Origin: Ferruginibacter sp.
GTDB taxonomy: Bacteria > Bacteroidota > Bacteroidia > Chitinophagales > Chitinophagaceae
Length of the DNA: 49,009 bases
Direction of reading: 5' to 3'
Assembly (NCBI GenBank): GCA_030655145.1
Contig: JAURWD010000323.1
Coordinates: 1 to 49,009, forward strand
Under the pieces are notes generated by a model. The model ran no database searches and had not been told where the DNA came from. It saw nothing but the letters and a program-made list of their open reading frames with translations. Below, piece by piece: positions 1-8,467 of this stretch. Position 1 is the first letter of the stretch; every line of letters starts with the position of its first letter. The translations under genes were made by a program, and so were the position numbers.

Positions 1-572
1 TTGTCGGCTGTCAATCTCAGCAAAGCGAGGCCGGTTGCAGTTGTTACTACCGGGGTAGCAGACACTTCTTTGTCTGGTGTTAGAACAACATCCACCGCCA
101 TATCGATGCCAACATTCAATTGTCCACGAACCAATCCACCCGGAACTTGCGTGGAGTGTACGTTGAAGTATAATTGATTAACATCATTCTTCAAACTATC
201 AATAAAGGTTGTCCGAAGACCTGTGACTACCCCGGTTGCTGTTCCACCCGAAAAGGTAGGTGCAAAATTCTGAATCACGGGTCCGTTAGTGATCACGTTG
301 CCCGTATGGATATGGGCTGCAGTTAATGCATCTGTGCCGGCAAGCCCGGTAACGGTGATGGTATACTTGATGGTATTGTCAGAGAGTAATTGAAGGTTCG
401 CAGTGCCCGTTTCGGTTCTGCCCGCAGGCGCAGGATTTTCATTTTTAGCAGACAGTGCGACTGTCCATTCCTTTACGATCGACGCCACGGGTACATCATC
501 ATCTTCACAGGAAGAGAAGGTTACTAGCGATAAAAATGCGCCCAGCGCAAGAAGGGAGATGTTTGTTTTCAT
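1..572 (-). CDS. CHRD-domain lipoprotein, 3' part cut by the window edge
   Basis: This gene is absent from the ORF track because it runs off the left edge, but reverse translation from the ATG at 572 stays open to base 1 (190 codons). The N-terminus MKTNISLLALGAFLSLVTFS followed by SCEDDD is a lipoprotein signal with Cys at about residue 22, so export and lipidation are likely. Residues about 35-150 carry CHRD features: AAHIHTG and YFNVHSTQVPGGLVRGQL. A second CHRD-like unit appears to start at VDVVLTPDKEVSATP. CHRD domains occur in chordin and in many bacterial exported proteins; no enzymatic role is established. The flanking gene is a response regulator with no evident functional link. The assignment is secure at domain level and the biological role is unknown. 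Confidence 0.8.
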   Translation of the reverse strand, partial: MKTNISLLALGAFLSLVTFSSCEDDDVPVASIVKEWTVALSAKNENPAPAGRTETGTANLQLLSDNTIKYTITVTGLAGTDALTAAHIHTGNVITNGPVIQNFAPTFSGGTATGVVTGLRTTFIDSLKNDVNQLYFNVHSTQVPGGLVRGQLNVGIDMAVDVVLTPDKEVSATPVVTTATGLALLRLTAD

Positions 573-806
573 GATAATTGTTTTTAGTGAAACGTATGAA
601 ATTGCCCAAGGGTTGGTTAGCAGGTGTTTTCTTTTAACTGGTTCCAGTAAAAACTGTGCCGTGTATGGCAGGCAGGCGAAGTTGGAAAAATTGACCGGCG
701 ATTTCTAAGGCTGGGGCCTTAACCAGCAAGGTTTTAAGTGTCGAAAAATATTTTAGCCCAAGCTGATGGAAGTAAGAGGCCGGCAATGAAAGTTGAGAAA
801 GGGAAA

Positions 807-1265
807 TTAACCAGCCATGATGTGCTCGGGATAATCACGCCGATCGATGTGCTGTCCACGAATGGAAGTTGGCCGGGTCCAGTCCAGTTGCAAAATGTAG
901 CTGACAGAAGAAACGAGCTCATGAAATTCCATGGGCTTATTGAGATATAGATGTGCACCGGCGCCGTAGGCACGTCGCACAACGTCGGGGTTCTTCGAAG
1001 TGGAATACATGATCACAGGGAAATTGTGCCCTTTTTCGCGGATCCAGTTCAACCAATCAAAACCGCTCCAGGTTGGCATGTTGATGTCGAGGAAAAGAAT
1101 ATCCGGTTTGCTGAAGTCAGTGTGGGGTTGAATTTCGGCGGGGCCGGATAAATAATTCAACTCAATGTTATCATCTAAATTTTTTATGATATCGGAGAAG
1201 ATAAAATATTCGTCCTCATCATCATCGATCAACAGAATTTTAGAAGGAAACTTTTTAGAGGACAT
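807..1265 (-). CDS. Stand-alone response regulator (receiver domain only)
   Basis: A 152-residue single CheY-like receiver domain with no output domain. Visible landmarks are the acidic cluster LLIDDDEDE near residues 10-18, the phospho-acceptor Asp in DILFLDINMP, the Ser/Thr switch in VIMYSTSKNP and the conserved Lys in LYLNKP. The ORF track starts at 1400, but the ATG at 1265 (MSSKKFPSKILLIDDD) puts the beta-1 strand at the usual distance, and the upstream 45 codons look non-coding. Stand-alone receivers of this Rcp1-like type usually accept phosphate from a hybrid or phytochrome-like kinase. No kinase is adjacent; the nearest histidine kinase is 30 kb away. The partner and output are unknown. 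Confidence 0.85.
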   Translation of the reverse strand: MSSKKFPSKILLIDDDEDEYFIFSDIIKNLDDNIELNYLSGPAEIQPHTDFSKPDILFLDINMPTWSGFDWLNWIREKGHNFPVIMYSTSKNPDVVRRAYGAGAHLYLNKPMEFHELVSSVSYILQLDWTRPTSIRGQHIDRRDYPEHIMAG

Positions 1266-1449
1266 ATGTAAACTTCTGAAAACCAATTTAAGGCATAGAT
1301 TCAGCTGCACAAAAATAACAAGTGGCCAAAAATAAAACCCGGGCCTGGTGATAAAAATATATACACAATTAAACCGAATAATCTGCGCACAGTCCGCCAT
1401 TGATATCCATCAAAAAGGACATATTTCCAAAGAATTTTAGCCCCGAATT

Positions 1450-2418
1450 TTAGTTGAAACAGCGGTTTAAGCTAACTTCTTGTTGCAGGTCGTGGATGAG
1501 TTTGCTCGTAAGTTTCGAAGCACCCTGCTTGTTGAGATGCAGCCCGTTGTAATAGTTGTCCCGGTCCCGCGTCAGGGGGTCTGTAGAATAATTATAAAAT
1601 GGTATCCCGTACTTCCGGCTGAATTTTTCATACAAAGCGATCACGTCTTCCCGGTTACTGATAAAGCGCTGTCCCACTATAAACTCAGGCGAGTAATGGA
1701 AGACGAGCTGTAGGTGTTTTTCCCGGCACTCCTGCAGGTAGTGATCAAATAACTGGATGCTCGCACTGTCCATCTGCACGGTGTATTTTTCCATCAGGTT
1801 CCTGGCCGCACTCAGATCATTATTCCAAACCTTGTTTTGTGCCTGGAATCCCAAGACGCGAACGGGTGGTTCCCCGATTGTTGGAAGTGTTAATTCAGCG
1901 GCCGTACGGATCGCTTTTTGTTTGCCATAATAGCGCACCAGCGGCACCTGGAAGTCGACCGGCTTATAGCCCTTGTAATTAGCAGTGGCATTTTTCAGAT
2001 CCTTGTTAAAGAGCATATAGGGAAGAAACTGGTCCTGGTTAAAAAGGTCGGGCCGCCGCTGCAGGGTTAAGGCATCAAGCGTTTGAATGATGAGTTTCGG
2101 AGGAGGATTGTATTTGAGCACCTGTTTATGCCGCAGGTATTGCAACTGGAAATTATGACCATCCATCCCGAGGTTATACACCCGCCGATGCAAACTATCA
2201 GCAATGCTTTGGGGATTTACCTGCACCCAGGCGGTCGAACTTCCGTACACCAGGATCTCCGCATTTAGTTTGCCTTCGTAGATGGCATTCCAAACCGAAT
2301 ACTCGTCTGAATACGGGTGACTTTGCTTTAAATATTTGCTCAACACCAGGTCGGCCGGGTAGGCCAGCACCAGCAAGGGCAATACAAAACAGCCGATATG
2401 AAAAAGGAATTTCTTCAT
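1450..2418 (-). CDS. SGNH/GDSL-like protein paired with MBOAT (DltD/AlgJ-like)
   Basis: About 322 residues. The start at 2418 (MKKFLFHIGCFVLPLLVL) gives an N-terminal membrane anchor at residues about 5-22 and follows the MBOAT stop by one base (TGA-T-ATG), so the two genes are almost certainly translationally coupled. The SGNH fold is suggested by ILVYGSSTAW (block I Ser) near residue 60 and the C-terminal NGLHLNKQGA (the His block). Such proteins sit next to MBOAT acyltransferases in alginate, cellulose and teichoic-acid acetylation systems, where they pass the acyl group to the polymer outside the inner membrane. The substrate here is unknown because no polymer synthase is nearby. The ORF-track start at 2460 would overlap the upstream gene and is less likely. 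Confidence 0.75.
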   Translation of the reverse strand: MKKFLFHIGCFVLPLLVLAYPADLVLSKYLKQSHPYSDEYSVWNAIYEGKLNAEILVYGSSTAWVQVNPQSIADSLHRRVYNLGMDGHNFQLQYLRHKQVLKYNPPPKLIIQTLDALTLQRRPDLFNQDQFLPYMLFNKDLKNATANYKGYKPVDFQVPLVRYYGKQKAIRTAAELTLPTIGEPPVRVLGFQAQNKVWNNDLSAARNLMEKYTVQMDSASIQLFDHYLQECREKHLQLVFHYSPEFIVGQRFISNREDVIALYEKFSRKYGIPFYNYSTDPLTRDRDNYYNGLHLNKQGASKLTSKLIHDLQQEVSLNRCFN

Positions 2419-2419
2419 A

Positions 2420-3868
2420 TCAAAACTGGAAGTAAATAAATTGTTGATTACTGCCTGCAAAAACGCAGATGGCCATCAGGAGGCCATAATAAAAGACCCA
2501 TCTCACCGGGCGGCGCCATTTCGTGCCCACATCCGCAAGCGCATGTTGGTTTGCCCTGCCGCGCCATTCGAGCAATACCAGGCAAAGGATGAAAAAAGAG
2601 GTGGTAAGCAGGACGTCGGTTTTCTGCAAATTCGGTTGGTCAAAAATTGAGCGGGAAAAAATTTTTGCGAGGTAGCGACCGGCGTGGCCGAGACTTTCTG
2701 CCCGAAAAAATATCCAGGCGAATACGGTAAGACCGAAAGTGCCGATCATGGAGGCCAATTCACCAAAAGAAGGAAAAGTTTTACCACTGGCCGCCACATC
2801 GAGGTTGTTACGGTTGGTGCGGGCAATAACGGAGGGAATGATGAAGAGCGCATTAAGCAGCCCCCAAACAATGAAGGTCCAGTTGGCCCCATGCCAGAAC
2901 CCACTCACAATAAAGATGATGAACACGTTGCGGATCTTCCTCCAGGTGCTGCCCTTACTTCCTCCCAGCGGGATATAGAGATAGTCACGAAACCAACTGG
3001 AAAGCGATATATGCCAGCGGCGCCAAAACTCAGCGATGTTCCGCGAGAAATATGGGTAGGAGAAATTGCGCAGCAACTCGATGCCAAAGAGGCGGGCGGT
3101 TCCGATCGCGATATCAGAATAACCAGAAAAATCACAATAGATCTGGAAGGCAAAAAATACAGCCCCGATCACATGCGCACTACCGGGATAATTGGCCGAG
3201 CCGTCAAAAACAGCATTGGCAATGACCGCACAATTATCCGCGATGACCACTTTTTTAAACAGTCCCCACAGTATCTGGCGCAGGCCATCCACCGCTTTCG
3301 TGTAATCGAATACCCGCGGCTGCTGAATTTGTGGCAACAGGTGCGTCGCTCTTTCGATTGGTCCGGCCACTAGCAAAGGAAAAAAGCTAACGAACAAGGC
3401 GTAGTCAACAAAATTGCGTTCCGGTTTTATTTTGTTGTTGTAAATATCGATCACGTAGGAAAGCCCATGAAAGGTATAAAAGGATATGCCTACCGGCAGG
3501 ATGACCTGGAGCGTGGCCGGGTTCGCCTTCAAACCCAGTAACGACAAGCCATCGGCGAAAGACGCCGCGAAAAAATTGTAATATTTGAAAACGCCGAGGA
3601 ACCCAAGGTTTATCGCGATGCTTAGCCAGAACCAAAACCGTTTCTGGTTTTGCCGTGTTGAATTCGCCATTTGGATGGCCGTGAAATAATCGAGCAGCGT
3701 GGAAAAAATGAGCAGGCCAAGAAAGCGGTAATCCCAACATGCATAGAAAAAGTAACTCGCTGCCAGCATCAAATAATTCTGAAGTCGAACGCTCTGCCGG
3801 GTCGCATACCAGTAAAGCAAAAAGATCACCGGGAGAAAAAATGCAAACTGGAGTGAATTAAACAGCAT
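2420..3868 (-). CDS. MBOAT family O-acyltransferase (AlgI-like)
   Basis: About 482 residues, the usual AlgI/DltB size. The chosen ATG at 3868 gives MLFNSLQFAFFLPVIFLLYW, the typical AlgI N-terminus; the longer ORF adds 38 unlikely residues. Multiple hydrophobic segments run through the protein. MBOAT hallmarks are FWRRWHISLSSWFRDYLYIP followed by LGG, and the catalytic-type His in VSGFWHGANWTFIVWG. The family transfers acyl groups, usually acetyl, from a cytoplasmic donor across the inner membrane to an exported polysaccharide. The immediately following SGNH-like gene completes the usual two-protein module. The polymer modified cannot be told from this window. Confidence 0.9.
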   Translation of the reverse strand: MLFNSLQFAFFLPVIFLLYWYATRQSVRLQNYLMLAASYFFYACWDYRFLGLLIFSTLLDYFTAIQMANSTRQNQKRFWFWLSIAINLGFLGVFKYYNFFAASFADGLSLLGLKANPATLQVILPVGISFYTFHGLSYVIDIYNNKIKPERNFVDYALFVSFFPLLVAGPIERATHLLPQIQQPRVFDYTKAVDGLRQILWGLFKKVVIADNCAVIANAVFDGSANYPGSAHVIGAVFFAFQIYCDFSGYSDIAIGTARLFGIELLRNFSYPYFSRNIAEFWRRWHISLSSWFRDYLYIPLGGSKGSTWRKIRNVFIIFIVSGFWHGANWTFIVWGLLNALFIIPSVIARTNRNNLDVAASGKTFPSFGELASMIGTFGLTVFAWIFFRAESLGHAGRYLAKIFSRSIFDQPNLQKTDVLLTTSFFILCLVLLEWRGRANQHALADVGTKWRRPVRWVFYYGLLMAICVFAGSNQQFIYFQF

Positions 3869-4352
3869 CGGCCGCGGGGGATAGAAGGTGATTAAGTACA
3901 GCCATGATGTTACTGGTTGGGGTTTTTTGGAAAACAAAGGGGCAAATCTATTGAATAATTTCACAATGCTTTTCCGGCGCACGTACCCAAAGTTTGTCCC
4001 GTTGCGGGTTCCATGTTAATAACACGTATTTGCGGCATTTATTTCACGTGTTCTTCAAAAAAGGCTTTCCTGCGAGCTAAACCAGCATGTTCTTCGTGTT
4101 CAAAAGGAAATAAGCAGGTTTTGATTCCGGCATGGCCGGGATTAAATAAGCCTGCGTACAGTGATCGATCAAAGATGAAAAAATAGCCGCGCAATTGATT
4201 CCCTCAGCCATCCCCTTCTTTTTCAGCAGGCTCTTGCGAGAAATTTTGGCCATTTAAATCGGCAAGAAAAATTCCTCAGCCAGGCTGGTGAAAATCCTGA
4301 TAACGGTGGGGAGTAACTGCCGGTTCAACAGTTCAAAAGCTTATTGTGATAA
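3869..4352. other. 484-bp intergenic stretch, no supported gene
   Basis: The stretch lies between the start of the MBOAT gene and the end of the EamA transporter gene, both on the minus strand. The only protein-like frame is a 58-codon minus-strand ORF at 4077-4253 (MAKISRKSLLKKKGMAEGIN...). It has a basic N-terminus and no recognisable motif, and it is too short to support alone. No tRNA-like fold, hairpin terminator or exact TAnnTTTG promoter was recognised. The MBOAT promoter should lie near the left end of this stretch. Confidence 0.4.
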
Positions 4353-5285
4353 TCACCCGTTTTTCAGAAGGATGATCAGGACCGATCCGATGATCATGAT
4401 GGTGGACCCGACTAGTTTTTTCCGAATGTCCTGCTCCTTGAAGATGCGATACCCAACCAGCACGCTGATGATGGTTGATAATTGAAAAAGTGATAGCACA
4501 TAGCCCACGGGCATGTGATCAAACGCATAATTGGTGGTGAACTGCATGGTGCCGATACAGGCTACCAGTAAGGCGTAGCTGCTCAGATCCTTAGTCGATA
4601 GTTTTTCCAATTCCCGTAGGGGAGACACGCCATTGAGCAACAAAAGAATGAACGAAAAAAAAGCCCCCAGGATGCACCAGCTCATCAGCGCCAGCGAAAC
4701 TGAGGATGCAATGATGACCTTCTTAACAAACACTGCCTCGATCGCGGTTAAGATCATCGCCCAGAGGCGAAACTGGATCTCCGGTCTTTTGAACAATGCC
4801 AGCGAAAACTTTTCTTCCGTTGTATCCAGCACGAAATAGCTTCCATAAATAATTAGTGCAATGCCAACGATGCCCCAGGCATTTGGTATTTCTCCGAGCA
4901 GGAAAATTCCGACGATGATACCAACGACCGATTTGTAAGAATTGATGGGGCCAAGCACCGAGAGATCGCCTTTCTGCAGCGCCTTCACGAGGAAGCCATT
5001 ACCAAGCGCGCCGACAAGCCCGCCGAGAAGACTGAACAACCAAAACTGCGTACCCAATTCCTTCCAGGGAACCAACCGAAGAAAAAAAAGACAAACGATA
5101 GCAAGGGCGAGGTAGGTCAGGAAGTTGACGACCAGTGGATGATTTCCCCGGTTGGTTAATTGTTTTTGAAAAACATTCGCGACCGGGTTGGATAAAATTC
5201 GAAGCGTAACGGCGAGAGCAATGAAGATTGTTTCGGTCAACAGGATGATTTGTAAAATGAAAGAAGCAGCTGCTTTGTGCTCCAA
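4353..5285 (-). CDS. EamA/DMT family transporter
   Basis: About 310 residues with roughly ten hydrophobic segments in two halves, as in the drug/metabolite (EamA) superfamily. The first half includes LRILSNPVANVFQKQL and LGGLVGALGNGFLVKALQKG, then LGPINSYKSVVGIIVGIFLLGE, which is the typical EamA re-entrant helix region. The second half ends GYRIFKEQDIRKKLVGSTIM. It is an inner-membrane exporter or importer of small metabolites; the substrate cannot be inferred. The ORF-track start is TTG and no ATG occurs in the first 170 codons. A start at the later TTG near 5240 would better match short family N-termini, so the 5' end is uncertain. It lies 97 bp after the AtuA-associated gene and could be the last gene of that operon. 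Confidence 0.8.
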   Translation of the reverse strand: MEHKAAASFILQIILLTETIFIALAVTLRILSNPVANVFQKQLTNRGNHPLVVNFLTYLALAIVCLFFLRLVPWKELGTQFWLFSLLGGLVGALGNGFLVKALQKGDLSVLGPINSYKSVVGIIVGIFLLGEIPNAWGIVGIALIIYGSYFVLDTTEEKFSLALFKRPEIQFRLWAMILTAIEAVFVKKVIIASSVSLALMSWCILGAFFSFILLLLNGVSPLRELEKLSTKDLSSYALLVACIGTMQFTTNYAFDHMPVGYVLSLFQLSTIISVLVGYRIFKEQDIRKKLVGSTIMIIGSVLIILLKNG

Positions 5286-5382
5286 AATTAATAAAAGGAG
5301 CGGAAGCGATCAGCTTTCAAAATAATGAGGTAAGGCCTAAGCGATGCCAGCAGACAAGCAGTATGGCGAAATGCAAAAAAAG

Positions 5383-5688
5383 CTAGCGGGCAATCTCCAT
5401 TTCAAGCAACGCATAGCTGAGCGATTTACCATGGGTATCCAAGGTGAGCGAAGTGGTTACGCCGCTCATCAAGGCATTGCTGCAGACAAATAGTAAGGAG
5501 GAAATATTGGGTAATTCAAAGCGGGTGATCTCTCCGGAAACAATGTCTTTTAAATGCGCTCCTACCCTTGCCACAGTTATGGTAGCGCAGAGAAATTCGT
5601 AATCGGCTTCATCATAAGGGATGAGCGAAAGGGTCAGCGTATTTCCTTTATCGCCGGCCCGGCTATGTGCGATGTCGTACAATTTCAT
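5383..5688 (-). CDS. AtuA-associated small protein (AtuA C-terminal-like domain)
   Basis: 101 residues, beginning MKLYDIAHSRAGDKGNTLTL. This motif is typical of the small domain that is either fused to the C-terminus of AtuA (DUF1446) proteins or encoded directly after them. Here it is a separate gene whose ATG overlaps the AtuA stop by four bases (ATGA), which implies coupled translation and probably a protein complex. The domain is predicted to form a compact alpha/beta fold in the cytoplasm with no known catalytic residues. The biochemical role is not established. The family relationship is fairly secure from the AHSRAGDKGNT signature and the context. Confidence 0.8.
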   Translation of the reverse strand: MKLYDIAHSRAGDKGNTLTLSLIPYDEADYEFLCATITVARVGAHLKDIVSGEITRFELPNISSLLFVCSNALMSGVTTSLTLDTHGKSLSYALLEMEIAR

Positions 5689-7061
5689 GATTGCAATATG
5701 GTGATGGTTGGAAAAATTTCAGCCCGGTCAGTTAACACAGAAACGATGCCAATAACTTCGGTCACATACTTGCGCACGCCACCGCCCGCCGCAGGCCCGT
5801 TGGTGTACAGGGCTTCCACCTCTTCGCCTACCAGGGCTGCACCTGCTGCAGCCTTTGATCTACCTGCCACGCGTAAACGCACTTCGTAAGGCACTGATGT
5901 ATCATCGGCAAAACTGGTACGATGCGTCGCGTTTATGCCTACCTGGTCAATCCGTAATTCGTCTACCTGGCTGCTTAATCTTTGTTTAATAATGTCGCCT
6001 GCAAGCCTTGCCCTACTTACCGCTTCTCTCCCGGCGTACGAGATCTCGGCCTCGCCTAAATAAAATGCTTTATATCCCACGCTCACCTTGTAGGTAGGGA
6101 GTTTTTGCCGGCCCGTGCCTCCACTAACCTGCACCTGGTCTTTCCCTGTCTCTTTCAACCGAACGGTGGTAAAATCGGCTACTACATCAGGCGTGATGTA
6201 AGCGTGCGGATCAACCACTTCATACAACAACTGCTCCTTCGCTGTCTGGAGGTTGACCAGGCCACCGGTACCGGCGACCTTGCTGATAATGGCCTTACCG
6301 TCGGCTGAAACTTCAGCGAAAGGATGCCCGAGCTCAGCGAGGTTTTCCACCGGCTTTTTTACCGGGTCGGCAAAATAACCGCCCGTGACCTGGCCCGCGC
6401 ATTCCAGTAAATGTCCGACAACCGTCCCTTGACCCAACAGGTTATAATCATTCAGCGACCAGCCAAATTCATGGATCATTGGCGCAAGAAACAAAGATGG
6501 ATCCGCAACACGCCCGGTTACGATCACCTGTGCTCCGGACTGTAATGCCTGCAAAATACCTTCGACGCCGAGATACGCATTCGCGGAGATCACCTGTTCG
6601 TTGGAAATGGGATGTTGTTCATGGTGAATGATTTTGTCATCACCGGCAAACGGGAGGAAGTTAGCAAAATGAAATGCCCGATCTGGGTTCCCGGCCTGGC
6701 CGGAAATTACATCGTCGCCGGTAACTGCCGCTACCTTGATATGTACTTGCTGGCTTGTGGCAATTTCGATGATCTTTTGCGCAGCTGCCACCGGGTTAGC
6801 AGCGCCCATATTTGTGATGAGGCAAATGTTATTTTTCATCAACAGCGGTAGCAGGGAAGCGATCCTTCTTTCGAGCAGCGGATCATATCCTTTTGTGGGG
6901 TCTTCCAGCCTGCGTTTCTGTGCCAGCGCAATCGTGCGCTCCGCCAGGCATTCCAGCACGAGGTAATCCAGGTCTCCTTTTTCAGCAAGGACCAGGGCGG
7001 GTTCCAGCCGGTCCCCGGAGAAACCTGCACCACAACCAATTCGAATGTTTTTTTTCATCAT
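5685..7061 (-). CDS. AtuA family protein (acyclic terpene utilisation, DUF1446)
   Basis: About 458 residues, the normal AtuA length. The ORF track extends the start to 7217; the ATG pair at 7061/7058 giving M(M)KKNIRIGCGAGFSGDR is preferred because this is the conserved family N-terminus. Typical blocks are LVLECLAERTIALAQ, ITNMGAANPVAAA, VIVTGRVADPSLFLAP and LECAGQVTGGYFADP. AtuA was named from the citronellol/geraniol cluster of Pseudomonas, but its reaction is not defined. Many homologues lie outside terpene pathways, beside carboxylate transporters and acyl-CoA genes. Here it sits between a CitMHS-type transporter and its small partner, downstream of two exported esterases. That context suggests cytoplasmic processing of an imported organic acid. 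No terpene-specific carboxylase genes are present. Confidence 0.85.
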   Translation of the reverse strand: MMKKNIRIGCGAGFSGDRLEPALVLAEKGDLDYLVLECLAERTIALAQKRRLEDPTKGYDPLLERRIASLLPLLMKNNICLITNMGAANPVAAAQKIIEIATSQQVHIKVAAVTGDDVISGQAGNPDRAFHFANFLPFAGDDKIIHHEQHPISNEQVISANAYLGVEGILQALQSGAQVIVTGRVADPSLFLAPMIHEFGWSLNDYNLLGQGTVVGHLLECAGQVTGGYFADPVKKPVENLAELGHPFAEVSADGKAIISKVAGTGGLVNLQTAKEQLLYEVVDPHAYITPDVVADFTTVRLKETGKDQVQVSGGTGRQKLPTYKVSVGYKAFYLGEAEISYAGREAVSRARLAGDIIKQRLSSQVDELRIDQVGINATHRTSFADDTSVPYEVRLRVAGRSKAAAGAALVGEEVEALYTNGPAAGGGVRKYVTEVIGIVSVLTDRAEIFPTITILQS

Positions 7062-7150
7062 GAAGATGTTTAAAATTTGCGACTGCAGTTTGACATCATT
7101 TCTTCCGCGGTAAAATTGAATCCCAAAAAAGCCACCCGGTTGGAAAGGAA

Positions 7151-8446
7151 TTACCAATGAATTGAGCCGGAAATCAGGGCGGCGATCGTCATTACGATGG
7201 TTGTTCCCCAGGCCCATTTAAAAGTAAAGCGCTGGTGTTCTCCGAGGTCTACCCCCGACAGCCCGATGAGAAGAAAGGTGGAGGCCGTGAGCGGACTCAG
7301 CGGGAAGCCAACGGTCATTTGCCCCAACAGGGAAGCTCGTGCAATTTCCAGCGGGTCAACGCCCAATTGGCTTGCGGCGTGACTCAGTACCGGCACCACC
7401 CCGAAATAATACGCATCGGGTGTAAAGAAAATACTCGCGGGCATGCTCAGGATAGCGGTTGTCACCGGCAACAGGGAAGCATGCTCCTGTGGTATCAAGG
7501 TCACCAGACTGGTTGCCATCGACTCGATCATTTTACTGCCGGTAAGAATTCCTGAAAAAACGCCGGCCGCGAAAATCATGCTGGAGACAAGAAAAATGTT
7601 GACGCCATGAGATTTCAGCACCTGTTGTTGGTCTGGCAGCCGCGGATAATTCACCAGCAACGCAACGGCTGCAGCAACGATGAACAGAAATGGTGCAGGT
7701 AGTGCCCCCATCATTAGTGAGCCAATCAAGAGGATAGTGAGTACCGCGTTGAAAAGTATGAGCTTCGGTCTTTTAAGGCTTTTTTGCGCCTCTGTCATGT
7801 TTCCGATGTGGTCATAATTCAACGCCACGATACCGAGGCGTTTGCGCTCCTTCATACCCAGGAACCAGCCGACAAAAAACACCCACGCAATCCCGGCAAT
7901 GATAGCCGGGATATTTGGATTGAAAATATGGACGGCGTCAGAACCCGCAGTGGAAATAGCCCGTACGGATGTGCCGGACCAGGGAACGAGGTGCAAGGGA
8001 CCAACACTCAGTGCAACAATGCAGGGCAGGATGAGCTTATTTATTTTTAAAGCCTTGTAGATCGGGAGAAAGGCAGAGAGCACGATCATGAAAGTTGCTG
8101 TGCCATCGCCATCCAAATGAACGATCATGGTTAACACTGCAGTGCCGAGGATTACTTTAAGCGGGTCGCCTTTCACCCAACGAATGATCAATAAGATCAC
8201 AGGGTCAAACAAACCCGCATCAAGCATGGTGGCGAAATACAAGACGGCGAACATGAGGAGGATACCCGTAGGTGCAACCTGCTTGATTCCCTCCAGCGAC
8301 ATTTCTCCTAAAGAAGTAACACTAACCCCCGCCAGCAAGCCAAACACGACCGGCACCAATACCAGCGCCGTGATCACCGACATGCGCTTGGTGAGTATCA
8401 ACAGAAGAAAAACAGCGATGGTGGCAAAACCTAAAAATGCAAGCAT
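7151..8446 (-). CDS. CitMHS-family citrate/carboxylate transporter
   Basis: 431 residues, about twelve hydrophobic segments, ATG at 8446. The N-terminal half has MLAFLGFATIAVFLLLILTK, then AVLTMIVHLDGDGTATFMIV and SVGPLHLVPWSGTSVRA, characteristic of the citrate-Mg2+/H+ symporter family typified by Bacillus CitM and CitH. The C-terminal half has FFTPDAYYFGVVPVL and GFPLSPLTASTFLLIGLSG, also conserved in the family. It should import a di- or tricarboxylate, possibly as a divalent-metal complex, across the inner membrane. The esterase gene upstream ends 21 bp before it and the AtuA gene starts 89 bp after it. Its cargo is therefore probably the acid released by the esterases and handled by AtuA. 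The exact substrate is unknown. Confidence 0.85.
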   Translation of the reverse strand: MLAFLGFATIAVFLLLILTKRMSVITALVLVPVVFGLLAGVSVTSLGEMSLEGIKQVAPTGILLMFAVLYFATMLDAGLFDPVILLIIRWVKGDPLKVILGTAVLTMIVHLDGDGTATFMIVLSAFLPIYKALKINKLILPCIVALSVGPLHLVPWSGTSVRAISTAGSDAVHIFNPNIPAIIAGIAWVFFVGWFLGMKERKRLGIVALNYDHIGNMTEAQKSLKRPKLILFNAVLTILLIGSLMMGALPAPFLFIVAAAVALLVNYPRLPDQQQVLKSHGVNIFLVSSMIFAAGVFSGILTGSKMIESMATSLVTLIPQEHASLLPVTTAILSMPASIFFTPDAYYFGVVPVLSHAASQLGVDPLEIARASLLGQMTVGFPLSPLTASTFLLIGLSGVDLGEHQRFTFKWAWGTTIVMTIAALISGSIHW

Positions 8447-8467
8447 GCTGATGTATTGGAAAATCGG

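Noticed and set aside
2684-3373. 229-codon plus-strand ORF
   Set aside because: Antisense to the MBOAT gene; its composition is that of a shadow frame.
4077-4253. 58-codon minus-strand ORF (MAKISRKSLLKKKGMAEGIN...)
   Set aside because: Short, no motif, no context. It is noted in the gap entry but not called as a gene.
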